Source: Sphaeroforma arctica JP610
Taxonomy: Eukaryota > Opisthokonta > Ichthyosporea > Ichthyophonida
DNA: 20,221 nt
Direction of reading: 5' to 3'
NCBI RefSeq assembly: GCF_001186125.1
Contig: NW_014040108.1
Coordinates: forward strand, 47,800-68,020
Part shown: positions 1 through 9,300 of the stretch, piece by piece
Numbering within the stretch: the first letter of the stretch is position 1
Layout: every line of letters starts with the position of its first letter
The notes under the pieces: model-generated
The model's database searches: none
Seen by the model: the letters and a program-made list of their open reading frames with translations, nothing else
What the model was told of the DNA's origin: nothing
Made by a program: the position numbers and the translations under genes

Positions 1-740
1 ATGTTTGGTATTTTACTGAGGCCTTTTAATGGCCTCGTCCAAATATCTGATATGTAAAATGGAAAAAGTATTAATTAACAAAACCATTAAAACCCATTTA
101 GGAAACTTAAGTTTCTCGTACTATTAAGAGTACGTTTATAATTTACGTACTGCTTAAGAGTACGTTTATAACATAGTGTCTAATATGGAGGCCCGGCTAT
201 TACAAGATGGTCAGTCGAAGTAATTCGACCAACAGCCAAATATACCGTCGCTTCCTGAACGACTACACTGGGAACAGCAGCGCAAAATAGAGGGTACCGT
301 TCTGCCGATACGCACCACCGATACACTACCCAAAGCTGAATTATTGCTAGTGCATTTCTTAGTGCAAAATGTCGTTTGTACACGCGATTGCTTTCAAGTT
401 ATACATCAAGACTTATACGAATTATATAAAAGTATAAAAGCAAGATTACATCAAATAATGACAGTATCAAAACATAATCGTGGCCTCCCGCAAACAGTCA
501 ATTCTTTAGGCAATAACATTAGCAATCAGGCAACCAAAAGCGTTCCGAAGACACAAGCAATTTCGATATCTTGAAAAGCAACTACAGAATTCAGAACTCT
601 TTGAGCCGGTAGTTCTTGCCGACTACTGACCTGACGATCTCAGGGAGCAAAGAAAATGGCTACGAGATATCGCATGTTAGATACCCCATGCAGATGCTAC
701 GCAAATCATATGGCAACAATACACAGTCAACTGTAATTGT
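1..740. other. AT-rich gene-poor flank with small palindromes
   Basis: No coding region could be supported here; the open frames are short and look like nothing I know. The first 171 bases hold several symmetric pieces: a hairpin with arms GAGGCC and GGCCTC (18-36), a perfect 14-base palindrome GAAACTTAAGTTTC (102-115), and an 18-base direct repeat TTAAGAGTACGTTTATAA (124-141 and 154-171, spaced 30 bases). Such structures are common in the non-coding ends of transposable elements, but no partner end was found. From about 180 to 740 I see nothing beyond AT-rich sequence. Confidence 0.5.
124..171. repeat. 18-bp direct repeat, two copies at 30-bp spacing
   Basis: TTAAGAGTACGTTTATAA occurs at 124-141 and again at 154-171 without mismatch. 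The spacer carries ACGTAC, which is an inverted match to GTACGT inside each copy, so the unit can also fold. No function is evident. Confidence 0.85.
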
Positions 741-1278
741 TTGGCGACACAATGCACAACTATTGCTGATATAGTAGGCGATTTTAGTGCTGCGAAGACG
801 ATAGATTGTTTGGCTGCTATAAATTTAGATGAGCATATGCGCGCGACTATAAAAACTATTCCCAAACTTGCGCAGTATTATACGCGGAGGATGAGAAATG
901 AATTTGTTAAGATACTCAAGGTAGACGGCAGTCGAGGATGTAAAGGCCGGGCACTTACGTACACTCTATTCCACAGTGACGGAGATCAATCTCACACCCC
1001 CAAAGATGCAAAATTTATAGTGGTCTTGAGTATATTATTGATTTGGGTTGGATTTTGCAAGAAACACTTGACAATGCTAAATGCAACAAATAGAGTCGTG
1101 ATGGCAAGTTTGATGAATTCTTCAGAAGGCGCCGAGCTATTGTCGATCGCCAAAATGTTCTTGATGATGGACGGTATGGCAAGACCGTTGTTTATATGTC
1201 GGTGGCAGTATCAGTTTGTGATTTGCACAAGCAGACGCTGGGTGAATTGAAGAAGGAAGTAATACAAATTAATAACTA
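741..1278 (+). pseudogene. Unrecognised decayed coding region upstream of the transposase-like relic
   Basis: A 169-codon open frame (741-1250) and a second overlapping frame in roughly 1090-1278 both have non-random, protein-like composition. The second frame includes the stretches DGRYGKTVVYMSVAVSVCDL and HKQTLGELKKEV. Neither matches a family I can name with confidence. They lie on the same strand as the transposase-like relic that begins just downstream, and the frame switching resembles the decay seen there, so this may be its N-terminal part. It could equally be an unrelated remnant. Confidence 0.3.
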
Positions 1279-2191
1279 ATGCAACCCGTTCCTAGTGAAT
1301 CATGGTTCGCGCGTCAATTTGTACCAAGTAAAAAGTTCGGACGAAATGCGGGCAAGTGCTCCGGCAAATTGGGACTCGTTCATAACGTACAAAGGGCAGT
1401 ATAGGAAATGAAATAGGGACCGGCATTTTGCAAGGAAACAACTCAAGCTGGTCAAGGAATTGACAATACGGTATAGAACCACTATGCTGAAGGTTAACGT
1501 CGACGACAAAGCTACGCAGAAGGTGTCAGAACCTGAAATGCTAGCAAATCCTTTAGCACGTCAACGCAAAACGACAACCGTAGTCAACGACGATACCGGG
1601 GAGACTATTGACTTACAATGTGCAGACCACGATTTCTTCCGTTTCATCTAACTCCGTTTGTCGCCATGGTTCAAAGAATTCCTACCAGAATGGAAGATAC
1701 ACAATATTATTTAGAGTGTGTTAAGGTGACATTGAAAGACGCAATCTATGAGAGGTCAACAGCCGTCCGACACACAGCTGAGTTCCTTGAGAACATCACA
1801 CAGCACTACAGTGACAAGTATCACCTGATCAAAGTGTCCGATGGTGGCGTAGATGAAAATCCACTGCATGCTCGGGCAATGTATGCAGATCTGGCTTCGT
1901 TTTTCAAGGGCGACTATGATTATTTAGCACACTTTTGTAACGCTGGAGGTGACTCGAGAATCAACCCTGTAGAAAGATGCATAGGTTCAATCAGTCATGC
2001 GCTCTATGGTACTTGTTTGGTACGAAAGAAGCTCAATGAGTCAGAAAAGGACACTTTGAGAAAGAAAGACGGCTCGCAGAAAGATTTTCGATCGAATTTG
2101 GATGCAAATAAATAGTTATCTACTCTGGTATCTAAAACATTAGCTCCTGTGAAGCACATGCTCGAAGGAAGGTATGTATTTTATGTTTATG

Positions 2192-3095
2192 TACACATAG
2201 AGAGAGAGCAGACACATAGACAGAGCACACAAACATAGACAGAACACACACACATAGACAGAGCACACACACAAAGGCAGAGCACACACACATAGACACA
2301 GAGTACCCACACATAGACACAGAGTACACACACATAGAGAGAGCGCACACAAATAGATAGAGCACGCACACATAGACTGAGCACGCACATATAGAGAGAG
2401 CACGTACACATAGACAGAGCACACGCACATAGACAGGGTACACGCGCATAGACAGAGCAAGCACACATAGACAGAGCAAGCACACATAGACAGAGCACGC
2501 ACACATAGACTGAGTACGCACATATAAAGAGCACGCACACTTAGACAGAGTACACGCACAAAGAGAGAGCATACAAACAAAACATAGACAGAGCATATAC
2601 ACATAGAGAGAGTACACGCACAAAGAAGGAGCACACAAACAAAACATAGACAGAGCACGCAGACATAGACAGAGCACACGCGTATAGACAGAGTACGCAC
2701 ACATAGGCAGAGCACCCACACATAGAGTATGCACACATAGACAGAGCACGCACACATCGACAGAGCACACGGACACGGAGAGAGCCAACAAACATATACA
2801 GAGCACGTACACATATATAGAGTACGCACACATAGACAGAAGCACACATAGACAGAACGCACACACGTAGACAGAACACGCACACATAGACAGAACACAC
2901 ACGTATAGGGAGATCACGCATACATAGACAGAGTACACGAAGATAGAGAGAGCACACAAACATAGACAGAGAACGCACATAGAGAGAGAGCACACACCCA
3001 TAGACAGAGCACACACCCATAGACAGAGAAGGCACACATAGACAGAGCACGCACATATAGAGAGAGCACGTATACATAGAGAGAGCATGCACACA
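2192..3095. repeat. Minisatellite, 18-20 bp unit, roughly 47 copies
   Basis: Tandem units of the form ACACATAGACAGAGCACGC (modal period 19 bases) fill about 900 bases. Units vary by substitutions (ATAGAGAGAG, ATAGACTGAG) and by one- or two-base length changes. The plus strand is purine/AC-rich with T almost confined to the CATA core. Because 19 is not a multiple of 3 and the unit has no minus-strand stop in any phase, long Cys/Leu/Ser/Val-rich open frames appear on the minus strand; these are by-products of the repeat. The array ends within ten bases of a CCCTAAA telomere-type repeat. Confidence 0.95.
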
Positions 3096-3102
3096 TGAAA
3101 AT

Positions 3103-3119
3103 CCTAAACCCTAAACCCT
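3103..3119 (+). repeat. Interstitial telomere-type repeat (CCCTAAA, about 2.4 units)
   Basis: CCTAAACCCTAAACCCT is two and a half perfect units of CCCTAAA, the telomere unit of plants and many alveolates. It sits at the right border of the minisatellite. Seventeen bases can arise by chance, but the position at a satellite border is suggestive of a former subtelomere or telomere-healing event. Confidence 0.6.
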
Positions 3120-3404
3120 GTACTATTTGTAGGATTTGCAAAGGAATGTACGACGGCAAGCATCTGAAGAGTGGTATAGGTTGTACGGAGGCGATATGGA
3201 CGAGGTATAGACCCATAATAAAATTATTTTTTTATTTATTTTTCGAAAAGTTGGGACAGTGTTCATTTTGCAAACTCACATCACAATATCGAAATATAAA
3301 ACGTGGTGTTGCGCTACAAGTGCTACTTTTAAATGAGGCGATTAGAGTGAGTTCTTCAACAAAAGGATTGTAACAACGTATACTGTGACACGATGTAAAA
3401 AAAA

Positions 3405-3800
3405 TAGACGATCGTGAAGTTGGGTAAATTACTAATGTCTAGTACATTTAATGCAGCCCAACGAAATTATGGGGTTACTGGTCGCGAATTTGTTGGGTGT
3501 GTTTACGCTACAAAGAAAGTTTTATTTGCGTTACAACGGGCACAATCCCCAGTTGTGCTCTATACGGACTATGACCTCTTTTAAGTGTGGTTGCAAACCC
3601 TTCTAAGTATACGGAGCAGGATACGATCCAAGCTCGCCAATGAATGAGGTCTATTCAAAGTTTGTATGGAGTGAAGTACGATTTCCGCTACTGCCCAGGA
3701 CCAAATAGTTTTTTTTTTGGTGATTATCTCGCCCGGTGTGCTGATCGAATGGATCCGCTAAAGCTTCCAGCTGAGAAGCGTATCACATGGTCTGACCCTC
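3405..3800 (+). pseudogene. Element A: RNase H domain remnant
   Basis: The text STFNAAQRNYGVTGREF followed by an Ala/Leu-rich helix, and later FGDYLARCADRMDPL, corresponds to the second half of a retroelement RNase H and its C-terminal boundary. Element C has the same landmarks. The first half of the domain and everything upstream are absent because the element is truncated here, next to the transposase-like relic. Confidence 0.75.
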
Positions 3801-3859
3801 ATGAACAGTTGGGGGTGTATATTCTGGCTGCGGTATGTTTGCTTTGCCAGCTGGGCACG

Positions 3860-4350
3860 GGGAATTGGCAGTTGGACCTCAGTTGGGCCTGGTATGCGCA
3901 GGTGCCTTTTTATGTCATTTTTGGTATTGAATTCTTTGCTAACCAAGCAAACCATATTTTGGATGTGTAAGCTAGTGATGAAGTTGGTGGTGGTACCTAT
4001 GGGTGTGATGCGTATGCAGCAGTGTTGGCGGGATTAATTGCTTATACCAACCCACCTTGGGTCCGTTTTTACTTGAGCTTATTCGACATGTTGCGAATAC
4101 CCAAGTTGCATCGGTCGTGTTATGTGTTCCGTTGTGGCCAGACACACAATGTATGCCGGAGTTGGTGCCTTTGCTTCAAGCGCGCCCATTTGTGGTCCCA
4201 CATGCTTTCGATACTTCCTTGTTTAACGAGGATACGGCAATGGGTTACCCTCCTTGGTCACATACGCTCTTAGTCCATACCAAGGGAGGTCAGCAATTTT
4301 TTTGCTATGTGATCCCTCAATCTTTTTGGTCGGAGGTCGGTCGTGGGGGT
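3860..4350 (+). pseudogene. Element A: Dam-methyltransferase-like domain
   Basis: The sequence carries EFFANQANHILD, a YTNPPWV motif, VLCVPLWP and LLQARPFVVPHA in that order. An [N/D]PP[W/Y/F] motif is the motif IV signature of N6-adenine methyltransferases, and the FAxxxN...NPPW...PxWP layout resembles the Dam-like domain found after RNase H in DIRS and Ngaro retrotransposons. Assignment is by pattern only. The position between RNase H and integrase is shared with B and C. Confidence 0.55.
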
Positions 4351-5235
4351 CCGCATGCGAATATGTGCCTCCCGGACTATCGTACGGTATCGTGCTTTGC
4401 GACCGTGGCAGTGTCTAGTAGTCAGGCAGCAATAATGTCGCCCAGTGATGCGGAACGGGTCCTGGAGGATGTGGTGTACAATGCTCGGGTTTCGGATTCT
4501 GATGATGTTGACCCTTTAGGTCAGGACATCATTGCTGATGGCTCGCGGGTTGTATCTTCGGATCGTTCCTGGAAATGTTCCTCTGCCAAACGATCGCCCT
4601 CGCCGATTAAGGTAATATTTCTTGATGATACACAGGTACTGGATTTTGATATATATATATCGTGCTGAACCATCGCCTGTTCTTTCGCCTGGTTTCAGTG
4701 CATTCGAGCAGGACATGCGGGATCGTGAAGCCGTTGTTTCTATTAGTGGGGATCGTGTGTTATCTTTTGAGGATCTTATGAGTGATCGTGAAATAGAAAT
4801 TGATGTTATGAGAATCACGCCTACCAGGTTGGAACCAGAGGAGGCTAGTATTGTGGTCAAACCTGTTGAGTAACTAGAGTTTGATGCCCAAGCACTCTCT
4901 AGCCTTGAACAATATGCATATGATTTAAAGCAGGGTTGTGTCGATTTGTTGGCCATTTCTTCATGTGTCGAGTTTCAAGAAGTACCATTGGGTACGGGGG
5001 AGCTGGGGTATCGGGCTAGTTTGGAATCAGAGACAATGATGGATCCACCGGATGTTGCGCCCCGCACTGAGACGCGTCCGGCTCGTACGTTTTCGCCCAT
5101 CGAATATGTAATTAATTATCATCCCTCGACGGATAGCCCTTTGTCTGCGCATAGGCAGGATAAGTTGCTAGTTGAACAGGTTAGTAATGATTCTGTCCCG
5201 CGTATTGCGGATTTGAATACTGTTTTATTATAAAC
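4350..5235 (+). pseudogene. Element A: acidic linker with EVPLGTG motif
   Basis: A low-complexity, Asp/Glu/Ser-rich region joins the Dam-like domain to integrase. It includes KRSPSP and, near 4975-5010, FQEVPLGTGELGYRASLE, which matches LQEVPLGTGNLVYRAGLE in element C. Function unknown; a protease-cleaved spacer or a separate small protein are possibilities. Confidence 0.6.
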
Positions 5236-5400
5236 TGAACGCTTGCGGCTTACTTCGGCGGGCCAATCAGTTTCACCGCAGACGGTTTTACAAGTGGTAT
5301 GGAAATATCATTGTGGATATAGTCATCTTTTAGCAGACCGGTTGCGGGCTCTGAATACAGACAAATTTCTAACGTCCCCTAACTTCAACTTCTTAGTCCT
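5236..5400 (+). pseudogene. Element A: N-terminal zinc-binding part of integrase
   Basis: LRLTSAGQSVSPQTVLQVVW then HCGYSHLLADRLRAL aligns closely with the start of the element C integrase (LKLRSAGRSVLSPTVLTVIW then HMAYSHLLADRLRPL). Similarity fades after about 5365-5400, where sequence assigned to element B starts, so the catalytic core is absent. Confidence 0.75.
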
Positions 5401-7130
5401 AGCAGCAGGCATGGCCTTGTATCAACCACCCACTGGCGGCACAATGCCCCGCAATGTTCGTCGAGCGCCATCCATGTATTATGGCCGCCGCAACCGACCC
5501 ATTCTGCCCTTCCTTCGTGAATTGGAGATGGAGAAGTTTCAAAAGGAATTTACGCGATTGCCCTCCGAAGCGGCGAAAGTTGCTCATTTCCTACAGTTCC
5601 TAGACTAACTCATACAGATCAAGCTGATGGCAGCACTTGGCACAGGGGCAACAGTCGCTGATGTGGAACGCTGGTTGATTGCACACTATGGGAGTGCTGC
5701 GAAGCTTGAACATCACACGGAGCTCCTCGAGGAGGCACGTAAACTAAACACGTTCTCCTCGACTGATGCTCGTTTTAAGCTAATATTTTTTTGTCTGACC
5801 CTGCTAAGTATGGAGTTATTTCTGCCCTATACCAACTGGATGAACAGTTGTCACCCAAGAGTATTCCTACCCCAGTACGTCGTGATCGTGGGGGTGGGAT
5901 GTTAGCCCAAGCGGCCGATGGTAAGACGGTGAGCGAGTCTTTCCAGCTGGAAGAGGCACCGGTCTTACCTCAGGTAGTGGTTGACCCGCGGCTTACTGTG
6001 ATGCGTGCTCCGAATATTGTACTTCCGGACGATCGCCAGCAAGCGAGTGTGAGTAAACGTGGGGCCACAACAACTGATCGAACGGACCCTGCTTTTAAGA
6101 GGCCCCGCCGATGGGATGTTGTGGCTAGCCCGCCTATCATAGAGAGGATGTTCGACCAACAGCAATCGACCGGGGCCCACTACTCAGACAGCACAACCGG
6201 TCATCGGTCAGGAGTCAACATTCCAACAATCGATGTTAAAACCAAAACAAGATGCTGGCCCTCAAATGTTGGCTGACTATTGGTTAGCCTATGGTACCGA
6301 CCTCCAGCATCGTCGGATGGATGAAGCAACACCGCACATGCTCTTACCATACCCGGACCTCAACCTAATCGATGAATGTCTACTAGAAGCCATCGAGTCT
6401 TCAATCATTGTGCCTCTGGGGGGCCCATTAGTTAATGTACCTAGTATTGGGTGGCAACTCTCCTCGCGACGTTTTCCAACTTAATGAGGATGTTGCAGTG
6501 TTCAACGATGATTTTGTCTTCTCAGCGACAGGCCGCTGGAGGCCGTGATCCGCAGATAGACACAAGTACGTATATCGACATCTACGCCACTGCTGGTTTC
6601 CTATATCCAGACTGCCAATCGTCAATGGGCAAGTCTTTCCCACATTTGACCAACATGTTGGTCAGGCACGGTTGTTCGCACACCAACAACCACCTTGGTT
6701 ACGTGGTGCACCCCAAAACTCGCAAGAACTAGTGTGGGTTGCTTGGAAGTATATTGTCTCAGATATCTCAAGCGATGCTGAAAAGCAGGGGTGTTTGGAG
6801 CATCAAGCCTTATACCCTCACACAGCCACAATAGTAGAGCTCCGTGAACCACTAATATCGGTGTGGAACAAAGGTCTACCAAAGCTCTGGAACAGACTAT
6901 ACGAACTCCGGATTGCTATGCGAGCTTTTATTTCTACAGCCTACTCTGGTATCTTAATGGAAGGTTTATTACACACGCTGGACCTTTATGGGCCTACCCA
7001 TACCACGGCGTATGCGGCTCGTATCTTGTCGGCGGTAGGCCCGGAACACTCCACGTCTTCTGCAGTGGACCGGGGCCGCAGTATGTCACCAGGTTTTTTC
7101 TAATCTTCAATACAGGACCCGGAGTCATTG
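5400..7130 (+). pseudogene. Element B: Gag-like region
   Basis: A helix-rich stretch (MEKFQKEFTRLPSEAAKVAH, then a DVERWLIAHYGS-containing stretch) is capsid-like in character, followed by a Pro/Arg region with KRPRRW. Further on, near 6480-6600, an aromatic module (FVFSATGRWRP followed by RHKYVYRHLRHC) resembles modules in the Gag and integrase tail of element C. Assignment to Gag rests mainly on position before the nucleocapsid and protease; the 6290-7130 part could instead derive from an integrase tail. Confidence 0.4.
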
Positions 7131-7370
7131 TAGTTAAACGTGGAATATCAGTATCTCAACGTTCTCCCTCAGTTCAGAGGGAGACGTTGTTCTTTTATTC
7201 ATTAAACCTTAAATTCAGAATCTAATTATTTCTGCGACATGTGCCGATCTAAAACCCTGATCGGTACAAACTAAGTTTACAGATTCTAATATTATAAACT
7301 AAAATAACCCAAACTAAAATAACACTAATAACCCTGTCTGGTTGAACACTAATAACCCCGTCTGGGTGTA
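7130..7370. other. Non-coding structured island inside element B
   Basis: About 240 AT-rich bases with no protein similarity lie between the Gag-like region and the nucleocapsid. They contain a hairpin with arms CTCCCTC (7164-7170) and GAGGGAG (7177-7183), extended by AACGT/ACGTT, a second one with arms CCGATC (7244-7249) and GATCGG (7259-7264) nested inside AGAATCT/AGATTCT (7217-7223, 7281-7287), and a near-perfect 21-base direct repeat (7321-7341, 7345-7365). It may be a small inserted repeat or a terminal-repeat fragment. Confidence 0.5.
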
Positions 7371-7399
7371 TTCCGACCACATCATTCCCGAGATAAGGA

Positions 7400-7680
7400 C
7401 TACCGTGAGTAACGGCAGTATAAGCATGGGAATGGTAGACGCCAGTCTCTTACCAACGGTGGGCATGACAAACGGCACCAGGCGGGGGGCCATGACAACC
7501 GTCACCAGGCTAATGGCAGCTCCAGGTCGCTCTCTCGTGATCGGCCAGCGGTAGCAACATGTACTAAATGCCATTTGCGCCACCGGGACCCCATGTGTCC
7601 CTTATGCCATACATGTAAACAGGTTGGGCACTACTCAAGCAAATACCCAAGCACAGTGTGTTGCAGCTGCAGCAACGGTT
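7400..7680 (+). pseudogene. Element B: nucleocapsid with Cys/His cluster
   Basis: A basic, Gly/His/Arg-rich stretch leads into a cluster of the form C-x2-C-x3-H-x4-C-x2-C from about 7560, followed by a knuckle-like CKQVGHY segment. Element C has the same arrangement. Zinc-binding nucleocapsids package retroelement RNA; the extra cluster in front of the knuckle is unusual. Confidence 0.7.
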
Positions 7681-7752
7681 ACGGCAGCGGCCACGCGCGG
7701 CACACCAGTTCTTGGCGTGGATATACCCCTCGAGATGTGATCAGAGGTGTAG

Positions 7753-8130
7753 TTGGGACCAGTGATAGCGGCATACTGTGAGGACGAGGATGTCAATGTT
7801 TATGTCGACACAGGGTCTCGACCAGCTATGATCACCCGTACATTTGCGCAACAGCTTAATTTTTCAATTGTCACTGTTCCAGCGGTATATATGGAAGGCT
7901 TTGGCAGTGATGGCACGGCGCCCCTCAGAACAGGTCCACACTACTCTTCTGCTGCATGTACTCGCAGGCAATGGCTCTGCGACGTTCTTTGAAACGGCTA
8001 CAGTCGAGTTCTACTTAGTGAATTGCAAACCCAATGATTGTGTTGTACTTTTCGGCTTTGACCATATGCAAGCCAATCTTATAGGCACCACATGGGACCG
8101 CACCCATCAGCCACCATTGTTCCAACTGTA
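7753..8130 (+). pseudogene. Element B: aspartic protease
   Basis: VNVYVDTGSRPAM is a retropepsin active-site motif (DTG) preceded by beta-strand-like residues; FGFDHMQANLIGTTWD downstream matches the second conserved region (LLGLDIM in element C). The region follows nucleocapsid and precedes RT, as in Ty3/Gypsy elements. Broken. Confidence 0.75.
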
Positions 8131-8149
8131 GTTGCCTCGAACCAGCTAC

Positions 8150-9300
8150 CCGCTGGGGTTCCTAAAAACATAGATATACCACGGGGTTTCGGTCCACAGA
8201 TACCGGAGAAACCACCGGAGTACGATTTTCGGCACTTCGACTTCGCAAGATCCTCAATAAGTCGCCGGAGGAACTTGCACTACTATGCAGCCTGTATAGT
8301 GAAGTAGCCTTCGATAAGAACAATCAGAAATATATTAATGATGTTGATGTTAAGATAAAACACAAACAGGGTGCTCAGCCGTCACGACAGATCTATCGCA
8401 CGAAGGATCCCGTCCTTAAAGCAGTAGAAACGGAGAAGGTTACGGAATTCTATGTAGCGGGCAAAGCGGAAACTGGTGACAAGTACAGCCAGTGGGTGAG
8501 CTCTGTCCGAACAGTTTGGAAGAACCCACGTAAGCAACCCACGGATGCTTCTGGGTACATAATTACCATTAACTACATACGCATAAACAAAGTCTTGTAC
8601 CGCCTACCCTATGTACTCCCATTTGAGAGGGGCATGGCGGAACACTCCCGCAATGCGGTGGTGCAATCCGCTTGTGATCTCGCTGCCTCATATCACCAGC
8701 TGTTACTACATCCCGACTCACGTAAATAACTCACATACACGACAGCGGATGGGCAATTTCATCAACCACGTTGTTTACAGGAGGGAGTAGAAAATGGATG
8801 TTACAATATGCAACATTATATGGACACCACATTCGCAAATCATCAAAGCTTTTAAGGCTTACCTGGATGATGGGAATATGACCCACAAACGACGACACCG
8901 CCAGACGATCCTATCGGTCCTCAATGAACATTGGAACGATCTATTCAGGTTTGTTCGTATCTGTATCGCAAAAGATATCCGGCTACCGCCTCTAAAGTGC
9001 CAATTTGGCATCCTTTTCGATGTTGCAATGGTGTTCTTTGGTCGAGAGGAAATCAACAACACCTCACAGGCCCTGTTTGCCGGCCACGGCCATCCAACAG
9101 GCAGGAATTGGGTTCCCTTCTTGCGGTCCTTTCATTTGGTCAATATATGTTCCGGGGTTTGCGGACAGGGCCGCGGTTCTATCGGATCTTGTCCGAAAGG
9201 GTGCTATCTTCCGATGGGAGACAGCACACCAAGTTGTATGCTCATACCTCCTCCTTGTTATAGGTACACGCATACGCCTGTATCAACCACTTCCCCACCA
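8150..9300 (+). pseudogene. Element B: reverse transcriptase
   Basis: Recognisable blocks include VRTVWKNPRKQPTDASGYII, then VQSACDLAASYHQLLLHPDS (the catalytic Asp block of RT), then LTYTTADGQFHQPRCLQEGV (the following conserved strand). They correspond to VLVRKNPRVVPTDDRHFRV and VFDLAPAYHQLRLAEDS in element C. Thumb and connection sequence follows. Heavily broken. Confidence 0.8.

Larger units (their letters stand above)
2172..3132 (+). other. Candidate spliceosomal intron containing a minisatellite
   Basis: The segment starts with GTATGT (2172-2177) and ends with TTTGTAG (3126-3132). Reading across the junction keeps one frame: codon AG|G joins LEGR to ICKGMYDGK. Both flanks look like parts of the same transposase-like relic, while the interior is almost entirely a 19-bp tandem repeat. 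CCTAAAC at 3103-3109 could serve as a branch site. The evidence is splice-site form plus frame continuity only; a plain repeat insertion would look similar. Confidence 0.45.
1279..3376 (+). pseudogene. DDE-type transposase-like relic with a candidate intron
   Basis: The best-preserved stretch is the 165-codon frame 1618-2115. It carries SDGG (first acidic residue at about residue 75) and, 43 residues on, INPVER, separated by a hydrophobic FFKGDYDYLAHFC stretch. From memory this resembles uncharacterised, multi-copy transposase-like proteins of cnidarians and other invertebrates, which share a DGGxDHN...NPVER core; a DDE/RNase H-fold catalytic region is the inference. Upstream, the frame ending near 1650 reads into ADHDFFRF and appears to continue as HLTPFVAM in the next frame, implying a frameshift near 1645. 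An in-frame TAG lies at 2113-2115, after which similar-looking sequence (TLAPVKHMLEGR) runs to a GTATGT donor at 2172. Sequence after 3133 resumes as RICKGMYDGKHLKSG and later FEKLGQCSFCK, which suits the Cys-containing C-terminus of such proteins. It appears non-functional. Terminal inverted repeats were not found. Confidence 0.5.
3405..5400 (+). mobile_element. Element A: truncated Ty3/Gypsy-like LTR retroelement fossil (RNase H to integrase start)
   Basis: A plus-strand pol fragment, truncated at both ends. Parts in order: C-terminal half of RNase H, Dam-methylase-like domain, acidic linker with EVPLGTG, and the zinc-binding start of integrase (YSHLLADRLRAL). Each part matches the minus-strand element C closely (for example LLQARPFVVPHA is identical in both), so A and C are one subfamily. 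It lacks Gag, protease and RT, and no terminal repeats are visible. It is broken, with roughly five or more breaks, and is a fossil older than C. Confidence 0.8.

Noticed and set aside
2132-3094. Long minus-strand open frames rich in Cys, Leu, Ser and Val (up to 320 codons)
   Set aside because: They are the 19-bp minisatellite read in its three stop-free phases; no domain, signal or plausible protein character.
2192-3095. CRISPR array
   Set aside because: Units are contiguous 18-20-base tandem repeats with no unique spacers, in eukaryote-type sequence.
3095-3373. 92-codon open frame as an independent gene
   Set aside because: Its start lies in the minisatellite border and telomere-type repeat; the part from 3133 is better explained as the last exon of the transposase-like relic.
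4649-4662. GATATATATATATC palindrome in element A
   Set aside because: Short TA run within the linker; expected by chance in AT-rich decay.
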